Positions 8,388 through 18,177 are shown, numbered from the stretch's first letter. The stretch: DNA of 24,817 bases from JBHJHK01 sp050330975 (GCA_050330975.1 JBHJHK010000374.1:1-24817); one strand, 5' to 3'. Made by a program: numbers and translations. Notes: generated by a model not told the origin, from the letters alone.

Positions 8388-8933
8388 TCAACAGTCGGGG
8401 GCCAACCCTCGGCAGCGCCCGGCGATAAATGCCGTTACCGCCGTCGGCTGGTCGAGGTCTAGGACCGCTGGGGCCGCCGGGAAGGCGTCGGGGGTGGGGG
8501 CGGCGGTGACGAGGGCGATGACTCGATCATCGGCGGGATAGCGGCGGGGGCGCTGCCCCTGGGGCACCACCTCCAGCTTGGCGCAGGCGGCGTCGGCAAA
8601 GCCCTCCACCAAAACCACGTCCAAGCGCCGCCAGTCCAGCTGGCCCAGGAGGGCCGCCAGGGTGGGGGACGTCTCTTCGGGGTGTTCGGTGATCCACGCC
8701 GCCCGCCGCTCGCTGGCCAACAGGGTGTGGCGCAAACCGGCGCGGCGCAGCTCAAAGCTGTCCTTGCCCGGATAGTCCAAGTCGAAACGCGCCGCAGCTT
8801 GTTTGATCACCCCCACCCGCCAGCCGGCGGCGCTCAGCTCGGCGATGACGGCGCACAGCAGGGTGGTTTTGCCGCTGTTGGGGGGGCCGATGACCCCAAA
8901 GACCGGCAGGGGAAAGGTCGCGTCGTCGTCCAT
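8388..8933 (-). CDS. mobB: Molybdopterin-guanine dinucleotide biosynthesis adapter MobB
   Basis: MobB is a GTP-binding helper of MobA, which attaches GMP to molybdopterin. The 181 residues start with a P-loop GPPNSGKT at 16-23 and continue with the family pattern VGVIKQAAARFDLDYPGKDSF, an arginine-containing HTLLAS segment, and DVVLVEGF with the Walker B-like acidic residues. The canonical histidine in the VIKHxHH stretch of MobB is replaced (IKQAAA), which is common in some lineages but worth noting. It is followed by moeA and preceded by thiD on the same strand with a 19-base gap, so a thiD-mobB-moeA transcript is likely. No mobA lies in the window. Confidence 0.93.
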   Translation of the reverse strand: MDDDATFPLPVFGVIGPPNSGKTTLLCAVIAELSAAGWRVGVIKQAAARFDLDYPGKDSFELRRAGLRHTLLASERRAAWITEHPEETSPTLAALLGQLDWRRLDVVLVEGFADAACAKLEVVPQGQRPRRYPADDRVIALVTAAPTPDAFPAAPAVLDLDQPTAVTAFIAGRCRGLAPDC

Positions 8934-8952
8934 GGGCGGTCGTTGTCGAGGA

Positions 8953-9765
8953 CTACGGAGATGGTGCCGGGAAAGGCGTCACGGTGTGGCCGTGGTTGAG
9001 GGGGCCGTGGCCGCGGCCATACCCCGGCGCTGTGGCCAGGGCCCGCTGGACATAGGCGATGGCCCGGCCCACGGCGGCTTCTAGATCCAGGCCCTGGGCC
9101 AGCCCCGTGGCCGCCGCCGATGCCAGGGTGCAACCGGTGCCGTGGGTGTGGCGGGTGGCCTGGCGGGGGTGGACAAAGCGCCCCACGGCCCCGGCAGTGA
9201 CCAAGAGATCCACCACCTCGGCGGCTGGCAAATGCCCCCCCTTGAGGAGCACAGCTTGCGGTCCCAGGGACAAGAGTGTCCGGGCGGCCGCCAACCCCTG
9301 GGCTTCGTCGGCGATGGTCATACCGCTCAGAGCCTCGGCCTCGGGGATGTTGGGGGTGAGGAGCGTGGCCTTGGGAATCAACTGCTCCACCAGGGTCTGG
9401 CGGGCCTCGTCGGCCAATAGCGACGCCCCCCCCTTGGCATACATCACCGGGTCCACCACCAACGGCCCTCTAAAGGCGTGGTGATCCAGAGCAGAGACCA
9501 CGGCGTGGATGACCGGCGCCGCGTGGAGCATGCCGGTCTTGACGGCATCGGCGCCGATGTCCGTCAAGACCGCGTCGCTCTGGGCTTCGATGAAGGCGGG
9601 CGGCACCCCCTCGATCCCCGAGACGCCTTGGGTGTTCTGGGCCGTGAGGGCCGTGAGGGCCGTGGCGGCGTACCCTTCTAGGGCCGTGGTGGTCTTGATA
9701 TCGGCTTGGATGCCAGCGCCACCCCCAGAATCGGAGCCGGCAATGATCAATACCCGTCCTCGCAT
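8953..9765 (-). CDS. thiD: Hydroxymethylpyrimidine/phosphomethylpyrimidine kinase ThiD
   Basis: ThiD phosphorylates the pyrimidine half of thiamine twice. The 270 residues contain the ribokinase-type signature: AGSDSGGGAGIQADIKT at 9-25, KTGMLHA, VVDPVMYAKGG, LTPNIPEAE, the lysine-glycine LLKGGH, and the anion-hole and base motif THGTGCTLASA near residue 210. Length is normal. A small internal DNA repeat of ggccgtgag (about 9640-9668) encodes TALTALTA. The gene heads a minus-strand group with mobB and moeA. No TPP riboswitch is seen on the minus strand upstream. Confidence 0.96.
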   Translation of the reverse strand: MRGRVLIIAGSDSGGGAGIQADIKTTTALEGYAATALTALTAQNTQGVSGIEGVPPAFIEAQSDAVLTDIGADAVKTGMLHAAPVIHAVVSALDHHAFRGPLVVDPVMYAKGGASLLADEARQTLVEQLIPKATLLTPNIPEAEALSGMTIADEAQGLAAARTLLSLGPQAVLLKGGHLPAAEVVDLLVTAGAVGRFVHPRQATRHTHGTGCTLASAAATGLAQGLDLEAAVGRAIAYVQRALATAPGYGRGHGPLNHGHTVTPFPAPSP

Positions 9766-9820
9766 AGCACACCCGCTGTGGCAAAGAGCCAGAAGCCCTG
9801 AAATGTTGTCAAAACGTCAA

Positions 9821-9855
9821 GGACATAAACGGCCCCCAAGGGGCACTTTGTGTCC
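9821..9855. other. Stem-loop in the thiD upstream region
   Basis: The sequence between ggacataaa and tttgtgtcc folds into a long hairpin. Outer arms pair over nine positions with one G-U type mismatch, and inner arms GCCCC and GGGGC close a CAA loop, with a two-base bulge pair between. It lies 56 bases before thiD on its strand and is followed by TCTTT on the plus strand. It may be a transcript hairpin or regulatory element; no plus-strand gene ends here, so I do not call it a terminator. Confidence 0.45.
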
Positions 9856-9940
9856 TCTTTAGCCAACGCCTCAACCCCTGTGTCTCCCAGGGCTGAGACC
9901 CAAAAGCCAACTAGTCGACAGAATTGCTGAGGAATAAGTT

Positions 9941-9976
9941 GTTGCAAAAGCAAAACTTTTGTATGAAAATTGCAAC
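9941..9976. promoter_or_regulatory. Inverted repeat GTTGCAA / TTGCAAC between thiD and the DUF6231-like gene
   Basis: Perfect seven-base arms (9941-9947 and 9970-9976) enclose an AT-rich centre that itself has AAAAG and CTTTT arms. It lies in the divergent promoter region of thiD (-) and the next gene (+), in a clearly AT-rich stretch. It may be an operator or a hairpin in the leader. The remaining 9766-10048 spacer has no gene I would support. Confidence 0.35.
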
Positions 9977-10048
9977 AGGTGAGGCTTTTTGACACTCTGG
10001 GCCAGGTTGACCGCCGACCCGACGCTATTGAACCCCAGCATTGGTAGC

Positions 10049-10543
10049 ATGATAATGTATACAGTACACCATGGCGACCTCACCCAATTGTTTGAAGCCC
10101 TGCGGCCGGCCTCGGTGTTGTGGATCGACCCTTTTGCCGGTGAACTGCCCTGGCCCTCGAAGCTCACCCCCGAGCCGACGGTGCACCGCATCGACCGCGA
10201 ACCTTGGGAGCAACTACAGGTCTTAGATCGGTTTGCCTTGGGTATCGTCGCCAACACACTGGAATATCTAGACAAGCGCACAGCACAATTGGTGCTGGGA
10301 AGGTTGCGGGATGTCAATACCCAGCGCTTTGTGGCCCTGGTCCCCCTGGGGGTCCAGGGGGACCACCACAAGAGTCAATGGGAAAGGGCTGATCTGTTGA
10401 GTTTCGGCCTCAACTTGATGGCCAGCTACCGGGTCGACGACCGGGAAGTGGGGCTCTACCACTACGCCGTCAAAACCTACAAGACCACCCCCGAATGGTT
10501 CAACAGCCGCCATTGGGCAAATCCAGAGCGCTGGCGGCCGTGA
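10049..10543 (+). CDS. Uncharacterised protein resembling DUF6231
   Basis: The product of about 164 residues has an N-terminal segment typical of a Rossmann-like half (ASVLWIDPF), a central LGIVANTLEYLD and LGRLRDV region, and an ending of the form YHYAVKTYKTTPEWFNSRHWANPERW. That ending is the part I recognise from gammaproteobacterial DUF6231 proteins, where a tryptophan-rich HWANPERW-like end is typical. No catalytic motif is visible and the function is unknown. The frame is open from 9989, but ATG 10049 (or 10055) is the better start because the preceding 20 residues look non-coding. It is divergent from thiD and stands alone. Confidence 0.72.
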   Translation: MIMYTVHHGDLTQLFEALRPASVLWIDPFAGELPWPSKLTPEPTVHRIDREPWEQLQVLDRFALGIVANTLEYLDKRTAQLVLGRLRDVNTQRFVALVPLGVQGDHHKSQWERADLLSFGLNLMASYRVDDREVGLYHYAVKTYKTTPEWFNSRHWANPERWRP

Positions 10544-10798
10544 GACTGACGGGGGTTTGGCACGGGAGCCGGTTCTCGGCGCCGAGCTTGACCAGTCCCT
10601 CAGGTCTGGTTCAGGAAACTGTCACTAAGCTTCGTATAAGCGTTGGTATGTGAATTGCAAACTTTTTTGACGTGGATTGACTAAGACGCCAATAGTCGCC
10701 GGACCGGCATCCGCCGGGAAGTTTTTTTCGTTGAGATAATACAAAACGCCCAGACCCATCGGCCTAGAGCAGGGATGCTTTGAATACGGAGATCGCTC
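10544..10798. other. Intergenic region with palindromes and hairpins
   Basis: No gene is seen. It holds a perfect 12-bp palindrome ctcggcgccgag (10575-10586), a hairpin accagtcc / ggtctggt with one mismatch and a CTCA loop (10591-10610), and a GCCGG-A-CCGGC arm pair near 10697-10708 followed after some bases by seven T (10722-10728). The last could end a transcript from the upstream gene. An AT-rich patch (gagataatac) about 60 bases before the next gene may be part of its promoter. Confidence 0.4.
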
Positions 10799-11011
10799 AT
10801 GTACGTCAATGTTCGTGTGTCAGCCGTTGCCGCCAACGGCCAGACCCACACCGTCCAAGAAAGTGAGAATAATCCCCCTTTGGTCGCTCAACCCAGGCCT
10901 TCGATGGCTGCTGCCCCTGACATGGGGGATGGCGTCGCCGAAGGCGAGGAACTGCTCAAGGTGCTCTACGACCTCGACGACTACCTCGAAGGCGACACAC
11001 CCTGGGTATAA
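10799..11011 (+). CDS. Small orphan acidic protein, 70 residues
   Basis: I do not recognise this protein. It begins MYVNVRVSAV, has a low-complexity proline and alanine middle, and ends in a strongly acidic, probably helical segment (GEELLKVLYDLDDYLEG). There is no signal peptide, cysteine or membrane segment. It is likely real for three reasons: GGAG lies seven bases before ATG, an AT-rich promoter-like region precedes it, and a very strong terminator starts 27 bases after its stop. It stands alone between the DUF6231-like gene and convergent hppA. The acidic tail could be a protein-binding segment, but that is a guess. Confidence 0.7.
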   Translation: MYVNVRVSAVAANGQTHTVQESENNPPLVAQPRPSMAAAPDMGDGVAEGEELLKVLYDLDDYLEGDTPWV

Positions 11012-11038
11012 CCCCCCAAGAGACCATTGAGAAAAATC

Positions 11039-11073
11039 AAACGCCCCGCTCTTCGCCGAAGAGCGGGGCGTTT
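11039..11073. terminator. Bidirectional Rho-independent terminator
   Basis: Arms of 17 bases (11039-11055 and 11057-11073) are perfect complements. The core is CGCCCCGCTCTTCG, and runs of A on the left and T on the right let it work in both directions. It serves the small gene ending at 11011 (+) and hppA ending at 11127 (-). Confidence 0.93.
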
Positions 11074-11126
11074 ATCGTTGGTCAATGGGCGTTCTATGGG
11101 CAACTATCGGTTATCTATAGTTGCCT

Positions 11127-13187
<2,061 letters not shown>

Positions 13188-13347
13188 GGTGGCGTGACAT
13201 CTCCTTGGGTGAGGAAAAAATCGAGGGAGTCGGGCGGCTTTATAGCAGACTTACAAGCCTCGGCCCATCCCCTGGGTCCAGCAAAAGCCCGGGGAGGGGG
13301 AATGGGCGCCCAGGGGGGCGATGGCCTGACAAAGGGGAGATGACGTC

Positions 13348-13896
13348 TCAAAAGGCCGGCTGTACCGGCGCGGCCTTGTAGCGTTCGACGCTGGCGAGGA
13401 TCTCTTGCTTGGCTTCTTCTTCCCGGGCCCAGCCCTCGATTTTGACCCATTTGCCTTGTTCTAAGTCTTTGTAATGGCTAAAAAAATGACCGATTTGGTC
13501 CCGCAGTTGGGCCGGTAGGTCGAAGATGTTGTGCACCTGGCTGTAGAGGGGGGTGAGTTTGTCGATGGGCACGGCCACCACTTTGGTGTCCCGACCCGAC
13601 TCGTCGGTCATATTCAACACCCCCAAGGGGCGGCAGCGAATGACCGAACCGGCGATGAGGGGGAAGGGGGTGGGCACCAACACATCCACTGGATCGCCGT
13701 CCTCTGACAACGTCTGGGGGACATAGCCGTAGTTGCAGGGATAGTGCATGGGCGTCGCCATAAAGCGATCGACGAATACCGCCCCGGTATCTTTGTCGAC
13801 CTCGTATTTGACCGGGTCGCTGTGGGCGGGAATTTCGATGACGACATTGATTTCCAACGGAACGTTGGCGCCGGCGGGAATGCGTGTCAGGCTCAT
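13348..13896 (-). CDS. ppa: Soluble inorganic pyrophosphatase Ppa (family I)
   Basis: Ppa hydrolyses cytoplasmic pyrophosphate to drive biosynthesis. The product of 182 residues follows the E. coli enzyme closely: VVIEIPAHSDPVKYEVDK, FVDRFMATPMHYPCNYGY, the metal-binding signature DGDPVDVLVPTP, GSVIRCRPLGVLNMTDE, and HFFSHYKDLEQGKWVK. An ATG four codons upstream (13908) exists; I prefer 13896 (MSLTRIPAG) because it matches the family N terminus. The gap to hppA is 160 bases without an obvious terminator. Most organisms rely on one pyrophosphatase type for the bulk of hydrolysis, so the pair suggests a flexible pyrophosphate economy. Confidence 0.97.
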   Translation of the reverse strand: MSLTRIPAGANVPLEINVVIEIPAHSDPVKYEVDKDTGAVFVDRFMATPMHYPCNYGYVPQTLSEDGDPVDVLVPTPFPLIAGSVIRCRPLGVLNMTDESGRDTKVVAVPIDKLTPLYSQVHNIFDLPAQLRDQIGHFFSHYKDLEQGKWVKIEGWAREEEAKQEILASVERYKAAPVQPAF

Positions 13897-14087
13897 GGTG
13901 TTGTCCATTGTGGGTTGAGGATGACATCGACGCCACAGGCGCGGCCGCGTCCCGGAATCGCTGCACCGACGGTTTGGCCTGCGCCTGCAGTGGACGGCTT
14001 GAGTCTAGCACGGGACTCGGGGGCAAAAACCTGACGGGGTGGGGGGTCCCGGGTTACCATGACGGTCTTTTGGGCAATTTCCGCTCT

Positions 14088-14095
14088 GAGGGAGG
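14088..14095 (+). promoter_or_regulatory. Ribosome binding site fixing the aminotransferase start
   Basis: GAGGGAGG ends five bases before ATG 14101, so the in-frame ATG at 14059 is not the start. Confidence 0.75.
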
Positions 14096-14100
14096 CGACC

Positions 14101-15249
14101 ATGGCGTTAAAACTGGCCCGACGCGGCGATGTGCCACCCTTTATGGTCATGGATGTCATGGCCCAAGCGGCGCGGTTGGAGGCCGCAGGTCAAGCCATCG
14201 TTCACCTGGAGGTGGGGCAACCCGGCTCGCCGGCCCCGGCCAAGGTGCGGGAGCGAGCCGTCAAAGCCCTGGGGGAAGAGCGTCTGGGTTACACCTTGGC
14301 CCTGGGGGAGTCCACCTTGCGGGCGAGGATAGCCGACCACTATCAAGGCCGCTTCGGCCTCGCCGTCGACCCCGAACGGGTGGTGGTGACGGCGGGGTCG
14401 TCGGGGGGGTTCCAGCTACTGTTCACCGCGCTGTTTGAGCCCGGTGACCGGGTGGCGGTCCCCAACCCCTGTTACCCCGCCTATCGCCACATGCTCACCG
14501 CCTTGGGGCTCGTACCCGTCGCCCTGGCCACCGATCTCGACACCGGCTACCAACCTCTAGTGGCCCACCTAGAACACCTGGAGGAACCGGTGGAAGGGTT
14601 GATCGTCGCCAGCCCCTCCAACCCCGTGGGGAGTATGCTGGCGCCCTTGGAGTTTCAGGCCTTGGCTCAATACTGTCACCGCCAGGGCATCCGCTTGGTC
14701 TCCGACGAGATCTACCACGGCTTGAGCTATGGCGTCCCCGAGACCGTGGCCGTGGCCGTGAGTCCCTCGGCGGTGAGCGTCAACAGCTTTTCCAAGTACT
14801 TCGCCATGACCGGCTGGCGGTTGGGTTGGATGGTGGTGCCCGAGGACTGTCTGCGCCAGATCGAGCGCCTGGCGCAGAATTTTTTCATCTGCCCCAGTAC
14901 CGTGGCCCAGCGGGCCGCCGAGGTGGCCTTCGAGTGCGGGGCCGAGCTCGACCAGCGGGTGGCGGGTTACGCCGCCAACCGGCAAAAACTGTTGGCGGAA
15001 TTGCCCGCCCTGGGTTTTGAACGCATCGCCCCGGCCGATGGGGCGTTTTACCTCTACGTGGACATCTCTGCCATGGCGGCCCACAGCGGCGAGCTGGCCC
15101 ACCGGCTGTTGCTGGAAGCTGGCGTTGCCACCACCCCGGGGCTGGATTTCGATCCCCACCGCGGCCACCGCTTTCTGCGGTTGTCCTATGCCGGCAGCGG
15201 TGGGGACATCGAAGAAGCCCTGACGCGCCTCGCCCGCTGGCGCAGGTAG
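14101..15249 (+). CDS. Class I/II PLP-dependent aminotransferase
   Basis: The 382-residue product belongs to the aspartate-aminotransferase fold type I group. The lysine that binds pyridoxal phosphate is K232 in SFSKYFAMTGWRLGW. Cofactor residues are visible as SPSNPVG (N174), SDEIYHG (D202 and Y205) and the substrate-carboxylate arginine in HRFLRLSYA near the C terminus. The N-terminal LEVGQPGSPAP and YTLALGESTLR motifs match the family of aspartate or branched aminotransferases that make or use alpha-keto acids. The amino-acid substrate cannot be told. It is divergent from ppa. Just downstream the degraded mobile region starts. Confidence 0.94.
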   Translation: MALKLARRGDVPPFMVMDVMAQAARLEAAGQAIVHLEVGQPGSPAPAKVRERAVKALGEERLGYTLALGESTLRARIADHYQGRFGLAVDPERVVVTAGSSGGFQLLFTALFEPGDRVAVPNPCYPAYRHMLTALGLVPVALATDLDTGYQPLVAHLEHLEEPVEGLIVASPSNPVGSMLAPLEFQALAQYCHRQGIRLVSDEIYHGLSYGVPETVAVAVSPSAVSVNSFSKYFAMTGWRLGWMVVPEDCLRQIERLAQNFFICPSTVAQRAAEVAFECGAELDQRVAGYAANRQKLLAELPALGFERIAPADGAFYLYVDISAMAAHSGELAHRLLLEAGVATTPGLDFDPHRGHRFLRLSYAGSGGDIEEALTRLARWRR

Positions 15250-15352
15250 CGGTGAGTCGACCCGCCGTGAACAATTGGTGACACGCCTTTGGAAACCGTG
15301 TAGCAACAAAGCGGCGGGATTTTTTGTCATCGAATAACAGGGGGGCTTGCCA

Positions 15353-15421
15353 GGGCGTGGCTCATCGGGTCCCATCAACGGCTCTCACCCCAGTCAACGG
15401 GAGACCCCGATGGCCACGCCC
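15353..15421. repeat. Long imperfect inverted repeat covering the transposase start codon
   Basis: Left arm 15353-15373 (gggcgtggctcatcggg...) pairs with right arm 15399-15421 (...ccccgatggccacgccc) with small bulges, around a loop of about 25 bases. The right arm contains the ribosome-site-like GGGAG and the ATG at 15410, so RNA reading in from outside would hide the start. Sequestration of a transposase start in this way is known from several insertion sequences. The rest of 15250-15409 has no gene. Confidence 0.7.
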
Positions 15422-16227
15422 ACTCACTATGACACGGACCCCACCGATCGCCCATGGGCAGTCTTGGAGCCGTTACTCCCGCCTCCACGACCCCAAGGCG
15501 GGCGAGGCCGCCCGTCGGCGGATTGACGACAGATGATCAACGGCATCCTGTACATCGTGAAAGCCGGCTGTGCGTGGCGGCGGCTTCCCAACGCATTCGG
15601 CCCTTGGTCCACGGTGTAGGGCTATTTTCGACGCTACCATGAGAATGGCACGTGGCATAAAGCCATGACAGCTGACGCCATTTGGAACGCGAGCGCCAAG
15701 GTCGTGAAGCCGACCCCTCGGCGGTGTGCTGCGATAGCCAGAGCGTCAAAACGGCCACCCAAGGGGCTGAGGTGGGCTTTGACGGGGGTAAAAAGGTGAA
15801 GGGGCGCAAACGCCATGTGATGACCGATACCCAGGGGTTGTTGATCGCGGTGGTGGTCACCGCCGCCTCGGTGGATGATCGGGTGGGCTTGGTGGCATTG
15901 TTGCTCTTAAGGTGGTTGTCGGGTTATTGGTCGCGCTTACGCCGGGTGTTTGTGGATCAGGGCTATCGAAGTCACTCTCTAGGCCAAGTGATCGCTCGCG
16001 TGTTGAACCCCCACGCGCCGATCGTCGTGGAGGTGGCGACCCCTCGAGCAAAAGGCGGCTTCCACCCTGAGCCTAAACGGTGGGTTGTGGAGCGAACGTT
16101 GGCTTGGTTACTAAATGACCGACGTCACTCTAAAGATTATGAGGTATGTCCTGAGAATAGCCAGGCCATGGTTGAAATATCGATGATCCGCCTTTTACTC
16201 CGACGATTATCGCGACACGATTTCTAA
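15410..16227 (+). pseudogene. Broken IS5-family transposase (two stops and a frameshift)
   Basis: From ATG 15410 the frame reads as an IS5-family DDE transposase N terminus (RPWAVLEPLLPPP, then GRPSAD). It is cut by TGA at 15524-15526 and TAG at 15617-15619, both inside otherwise good coding sequence (INGILYIVKAGCAWRRLPNAFGPWSTV). Near 15670-15690 the frame shifts. The C-terminal half continues with DSQSVKT, GFDGGKKVKGRKRHVMTDTQG, FVDQGYRS and WVVERTLAWL, which hold the three catalytic acids. Total length without the defects, about 270 residues, is normal for the group. It cannot be active as written. Confidence 0.9.
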
Positions 16228-16240
16228 AACAGCTTCTAAA

Positions 16241-16666
16241 CCCTGTAACTCCCGGGAGCTGGTGGCTAGGATCCGGGCGGTATTGCGCCGTTACCAACGG
16301 CCGGTGACTGGCGCCCCGGCCAGCGACGACGAGTGGATTCAGTTTGGTCCTTGGCGACTGGGATTGGGCAATCGCACCTTGCTGCGGGATGGGGAACCAG
16401 TGGAAATTAGCACCGGTGAGTTCTCCAAGTTGGCGGTATTGGTCAGCCATCCTAAACAGCCATTGACCCGTGATAAGTTGATGACCTTATCTCGTGGCCG
16501 AGAACACGGCGCCTTTGATCGCAGCATCGACGTGCAGATCTCTCGCCTGCGTCGGTTGATCGAAGAGAATCCCAGCCAGCCGCGCTATATCCAGACCGTT
16601 TGGGGTACGGGCTACGTCTTTGTGCCCCAACCCGATTCTCCCGCTGAGTCAACCACTCAGGCTTAG
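16241..16666 (+). pseudogene. OmpR-like response regulator remnant lacking the receiver domain
   Basis: The frame opens right at the insertion-sequence end and reads NSRELVARIRAVLRRYQRP, the linker that follows the receiver domain in OmpR, then a full winged-helix DNA-binding domain ending IQTVWGTGYVFVP. About 115 N-terminal residues carrying the phosphorylated aspartate are missing. A GTG at 16262 could start a 134-residue DNA-binding-only protein. The envZ remnant follows in the normal ompR-envZ order. If translated it could bind DNA without phosphorylation control, but loss of function is more likely. Confidence 0.88.
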
Positions 16667-16682
16667 CCAGAAAAGGGTCGTT

Positions 16683-17324
16683 ATGGGGCGTTCATGTTGG
16701 CCGCGGACCGCGTTCGGTCAGACGGTATTACTGATACTCACCGTTATCGTGATCAGTCAGCTAATCAGTATGTTGATCTTTCGGAGCACTATAATTAGGC
16801 CCGTTACCGAACAGGCGGGCAAAATGGTGGTGGCCCAGACCTATATGGTGCAACAACTCTTAGACCAAGGCGGTGATCGCTCCCAGTGGCAGCAGCAGTT
16901 AGCGCCGTTGGGCCGCAAACCCGACATTGAGTCTGAGCGGAATATTGAGTTGGCTCTACAGCCAGTACCGTTACTACCACTGCACGCGGTAGCTATCCAA
17001 CGGCGGCTGACCAATTTGATCGACAACGCCCCACATCATGCCGCCCCCCCACTCCAGTTAGCCACGGGTCAGGGTAGCGATGGCAAGGTCGTTTGGTTAG
17101 CGGTGCGGGATCGCGGGCCGGGATTGAGTGAAGCAAAACAACAGTCGGTACTGCGCCCCTTTGCCACCGTTGATCCCGCTCGGGGGCGAGGTAGTCACGG
17201 TCTTGGGCTGACCATTGTCGAGCGGGTCGCCCGCTCCCACGGTGGCTCGGTGCAACTCGCCAATCGTGATGGCGGTGGCTTAGAGGTGCGGGTGGAGTTG
17301 CCGTTACCGGACAAGTCGAGTTAA
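16683..17324 (+). pseudogene. EnvZ-like sensor kinase with a large internal deletion
   Basis: From ATG 16683 the product begins like EnvZ (PRTAFGQTVLLILTVIVISQLISMLIF, one membrane helix) with a short periplasmic segment. Near residue 80 it jumps into the C-terminal ATPase domain (ESERNIELALQ, N-box NLIDNA, DRGPGLS, GSHGLGLTIVERV). The second membrane helix, HAMP domain and the histidine-containing dimerisation domain are missing, roughly 230 residues compared with the normal 450. It remains one open frame of 213 residues. Without the histidine it cannot autophosphorylate. It follows the ompR remnant by 16 bases, so both halves of this osmosensing system are decayed together. Confidence 0.88.
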
Positions 17325-17399
17325 TAGTCTCAGGGACTTAGGCGGCTACCCGCAGGTAAAGGGCTCGTCCTGAGGCGATATCCGTAACTAGGCTGTTAA

Positions 17400-17526
17400 C
17401 TTACTTTCCGCACCCCTCGGTAACCTATTGATTTGCAAACATTATAATGCGCATCAAAAATGGCTTTGTAAGGCAAAGTGTTTCATTATATTATCAAAGA
17501 GTTGTCTATCAAGGATGCGGAAAGTG
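17400..17526. repeat. MITE-like element with terminal inverted repeats and 9-bp flanking repeats
   Basis: ACTTTCCGCA at 17404-17413 and TGCGGAAAGT at 17516-17525 are perfect inverted repeats near the ends of a 127-bp AT-rich, non-coding segment. The flanks are identical nonamers ggctgttaa (17391-17399 and 17527-17535), as expected for a target-site duplication. No coding frame lies inside. The motif cttactttccg recurs at 17945-17955. This fits a non-autonomous miniature element; the parent transposon is not known from the window. Confidence 0.6.
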
Positions 17527-17560
17527 GGCTGTTAATAATCACCGAGGCAGTCCAAACTGG

Positions 17561-17803
17561 CTAGGCCAACTGACACATTAACCAGACTCCGATGCCCCCA
17601 ATCACGGCACCCGCAATAAGCCCAACGCCAACGCCAAGCCATCCGAAGATAGCGAAGAGATAAATGCCTAAGCCAGCGCCAAGCAACGCCCCGATGATGG
17701 CGCCGATCCCAGCAAATCGGAGCACTTCTTTCTCTATCTCGATAATTCCCTTAGCCACAACGCCCCAGAATGGGGGTGACTCTTGTTGGTCTTTCTTGCT
17801 CAT
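17561..17803 (-). CDS. Small two-helix glycine-rich membrane protein, 80 residues
   Basis: I do not recognise a named family. After a polar N terminus (MSKKDQQESPPFW) comes an amphipathic stretch and two hydrophobic helices (about 29-55 and 55-77) rich in glycine at three- to four-residue spacing (GIGAIIGALLGAGLG, GVGVGLIAGAVIGG). That is a glycine-zipper pattern used for tight helix packing. No signal peptide cleavage site is seen, so both helices probably stay in the inner membrane. GGAG lies eight bases before ATG 17803, which supports expression. The gene lies between a MITE-like element and an IS91 remnant, so it may have been carried in. Small glycine-zipper proteins include toxins, stress and surface proteins; which applies here is open. 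Confidence 0.7.
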   Translation of the reverse strand: MSKKDQQESPPFWGVVAKGIIEIEKEVLRFAGIGAIIGALLGAGLGIYLFAIFGWLGVGVGLIAGAVIGGIGVWLMCQLA

Positions 17804-17958
17804 GTGAATATCTCCGATGTCAGAAAGTCAATCCCTTACTTCAGGCCAGAAAGGGCGGTCAGGCCGAACCGCTCGTTTCGAAATCATGATTGTAGAACGA
17901 GACCAATCAATGAAATTCAGCTCATCTACAAATAATTGGTGATACTTACTTTCCGTAA

Positions 17959-17993
17959 AGGAATAGGAAATCCAACCGCCTCCGCAGCGTTAT
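17959..17993. repeat. 35-bp repeat, copy 1, probable IS91-family end
   Basis: Identical at 33 of 35 positions to 23925-23959. On the transposase strand it reads ...gcggttggatttcctattcct and lies downstream of the IS91-family transposase, where its terminal end would be. Homology between the copies stops at the cct end. The stretch 17804-18177 has otherwise no gene. Confidence 0.65.
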
Positions 17994-18177
17994 CTCACCA
18001 ATCTGGAGCGCAGTCAAGATTCCGACCAAGCCCCTTCTGACCGCCCGAGGGTGATCAGGACGCCGAAATCGGCCTATCAGGAGGTGTAGAAGGCGATTTT
18101 GCGGTAAGAAAAGAGAGCAATAGTAGCGGATTTCGCGCGAACGGCAACGGCCGTTCCGGCAGCCCATCGGCGGGCCG

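Larger units (their letters stand above)
15353..16240 (+). mobile_element. Degenerate IS5-family insertion sequence next to ompR remnant
   Basis: The right end, tttctaaaacagcttctaa at about 16221-16239, resembles the terminal repeat of IS427-type members of the IS5 family. It is directly followed by ompR coding sequence. I could not find a matching left terminal repeat before the transposase, so the left end is lost or diverged and the left border is only approximate. No target duplication can be shown, so deletion probably followed insertion. Confidence 0.65.

Noticed and set aside
9872..9920. TPP riboswitch-like words (ggctgaga then accc) near thiD
   Set aside because: They lie on the plus strand while thiD is on the minus strand, and the rest of the conserved core is absent.
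9747..9995. Minus-strand 82-residue frame upstream of thiD
   Set aside because: It overlaps the thiD start, spans the hairpin and dyad, and lacks a ribosome site or recognisable sequence.
15250..15352. Left terminal repeat of the IS5-family element
   Set aside because: I looked for a complement of the right end and found none, so no left end or target duplication is claimed.
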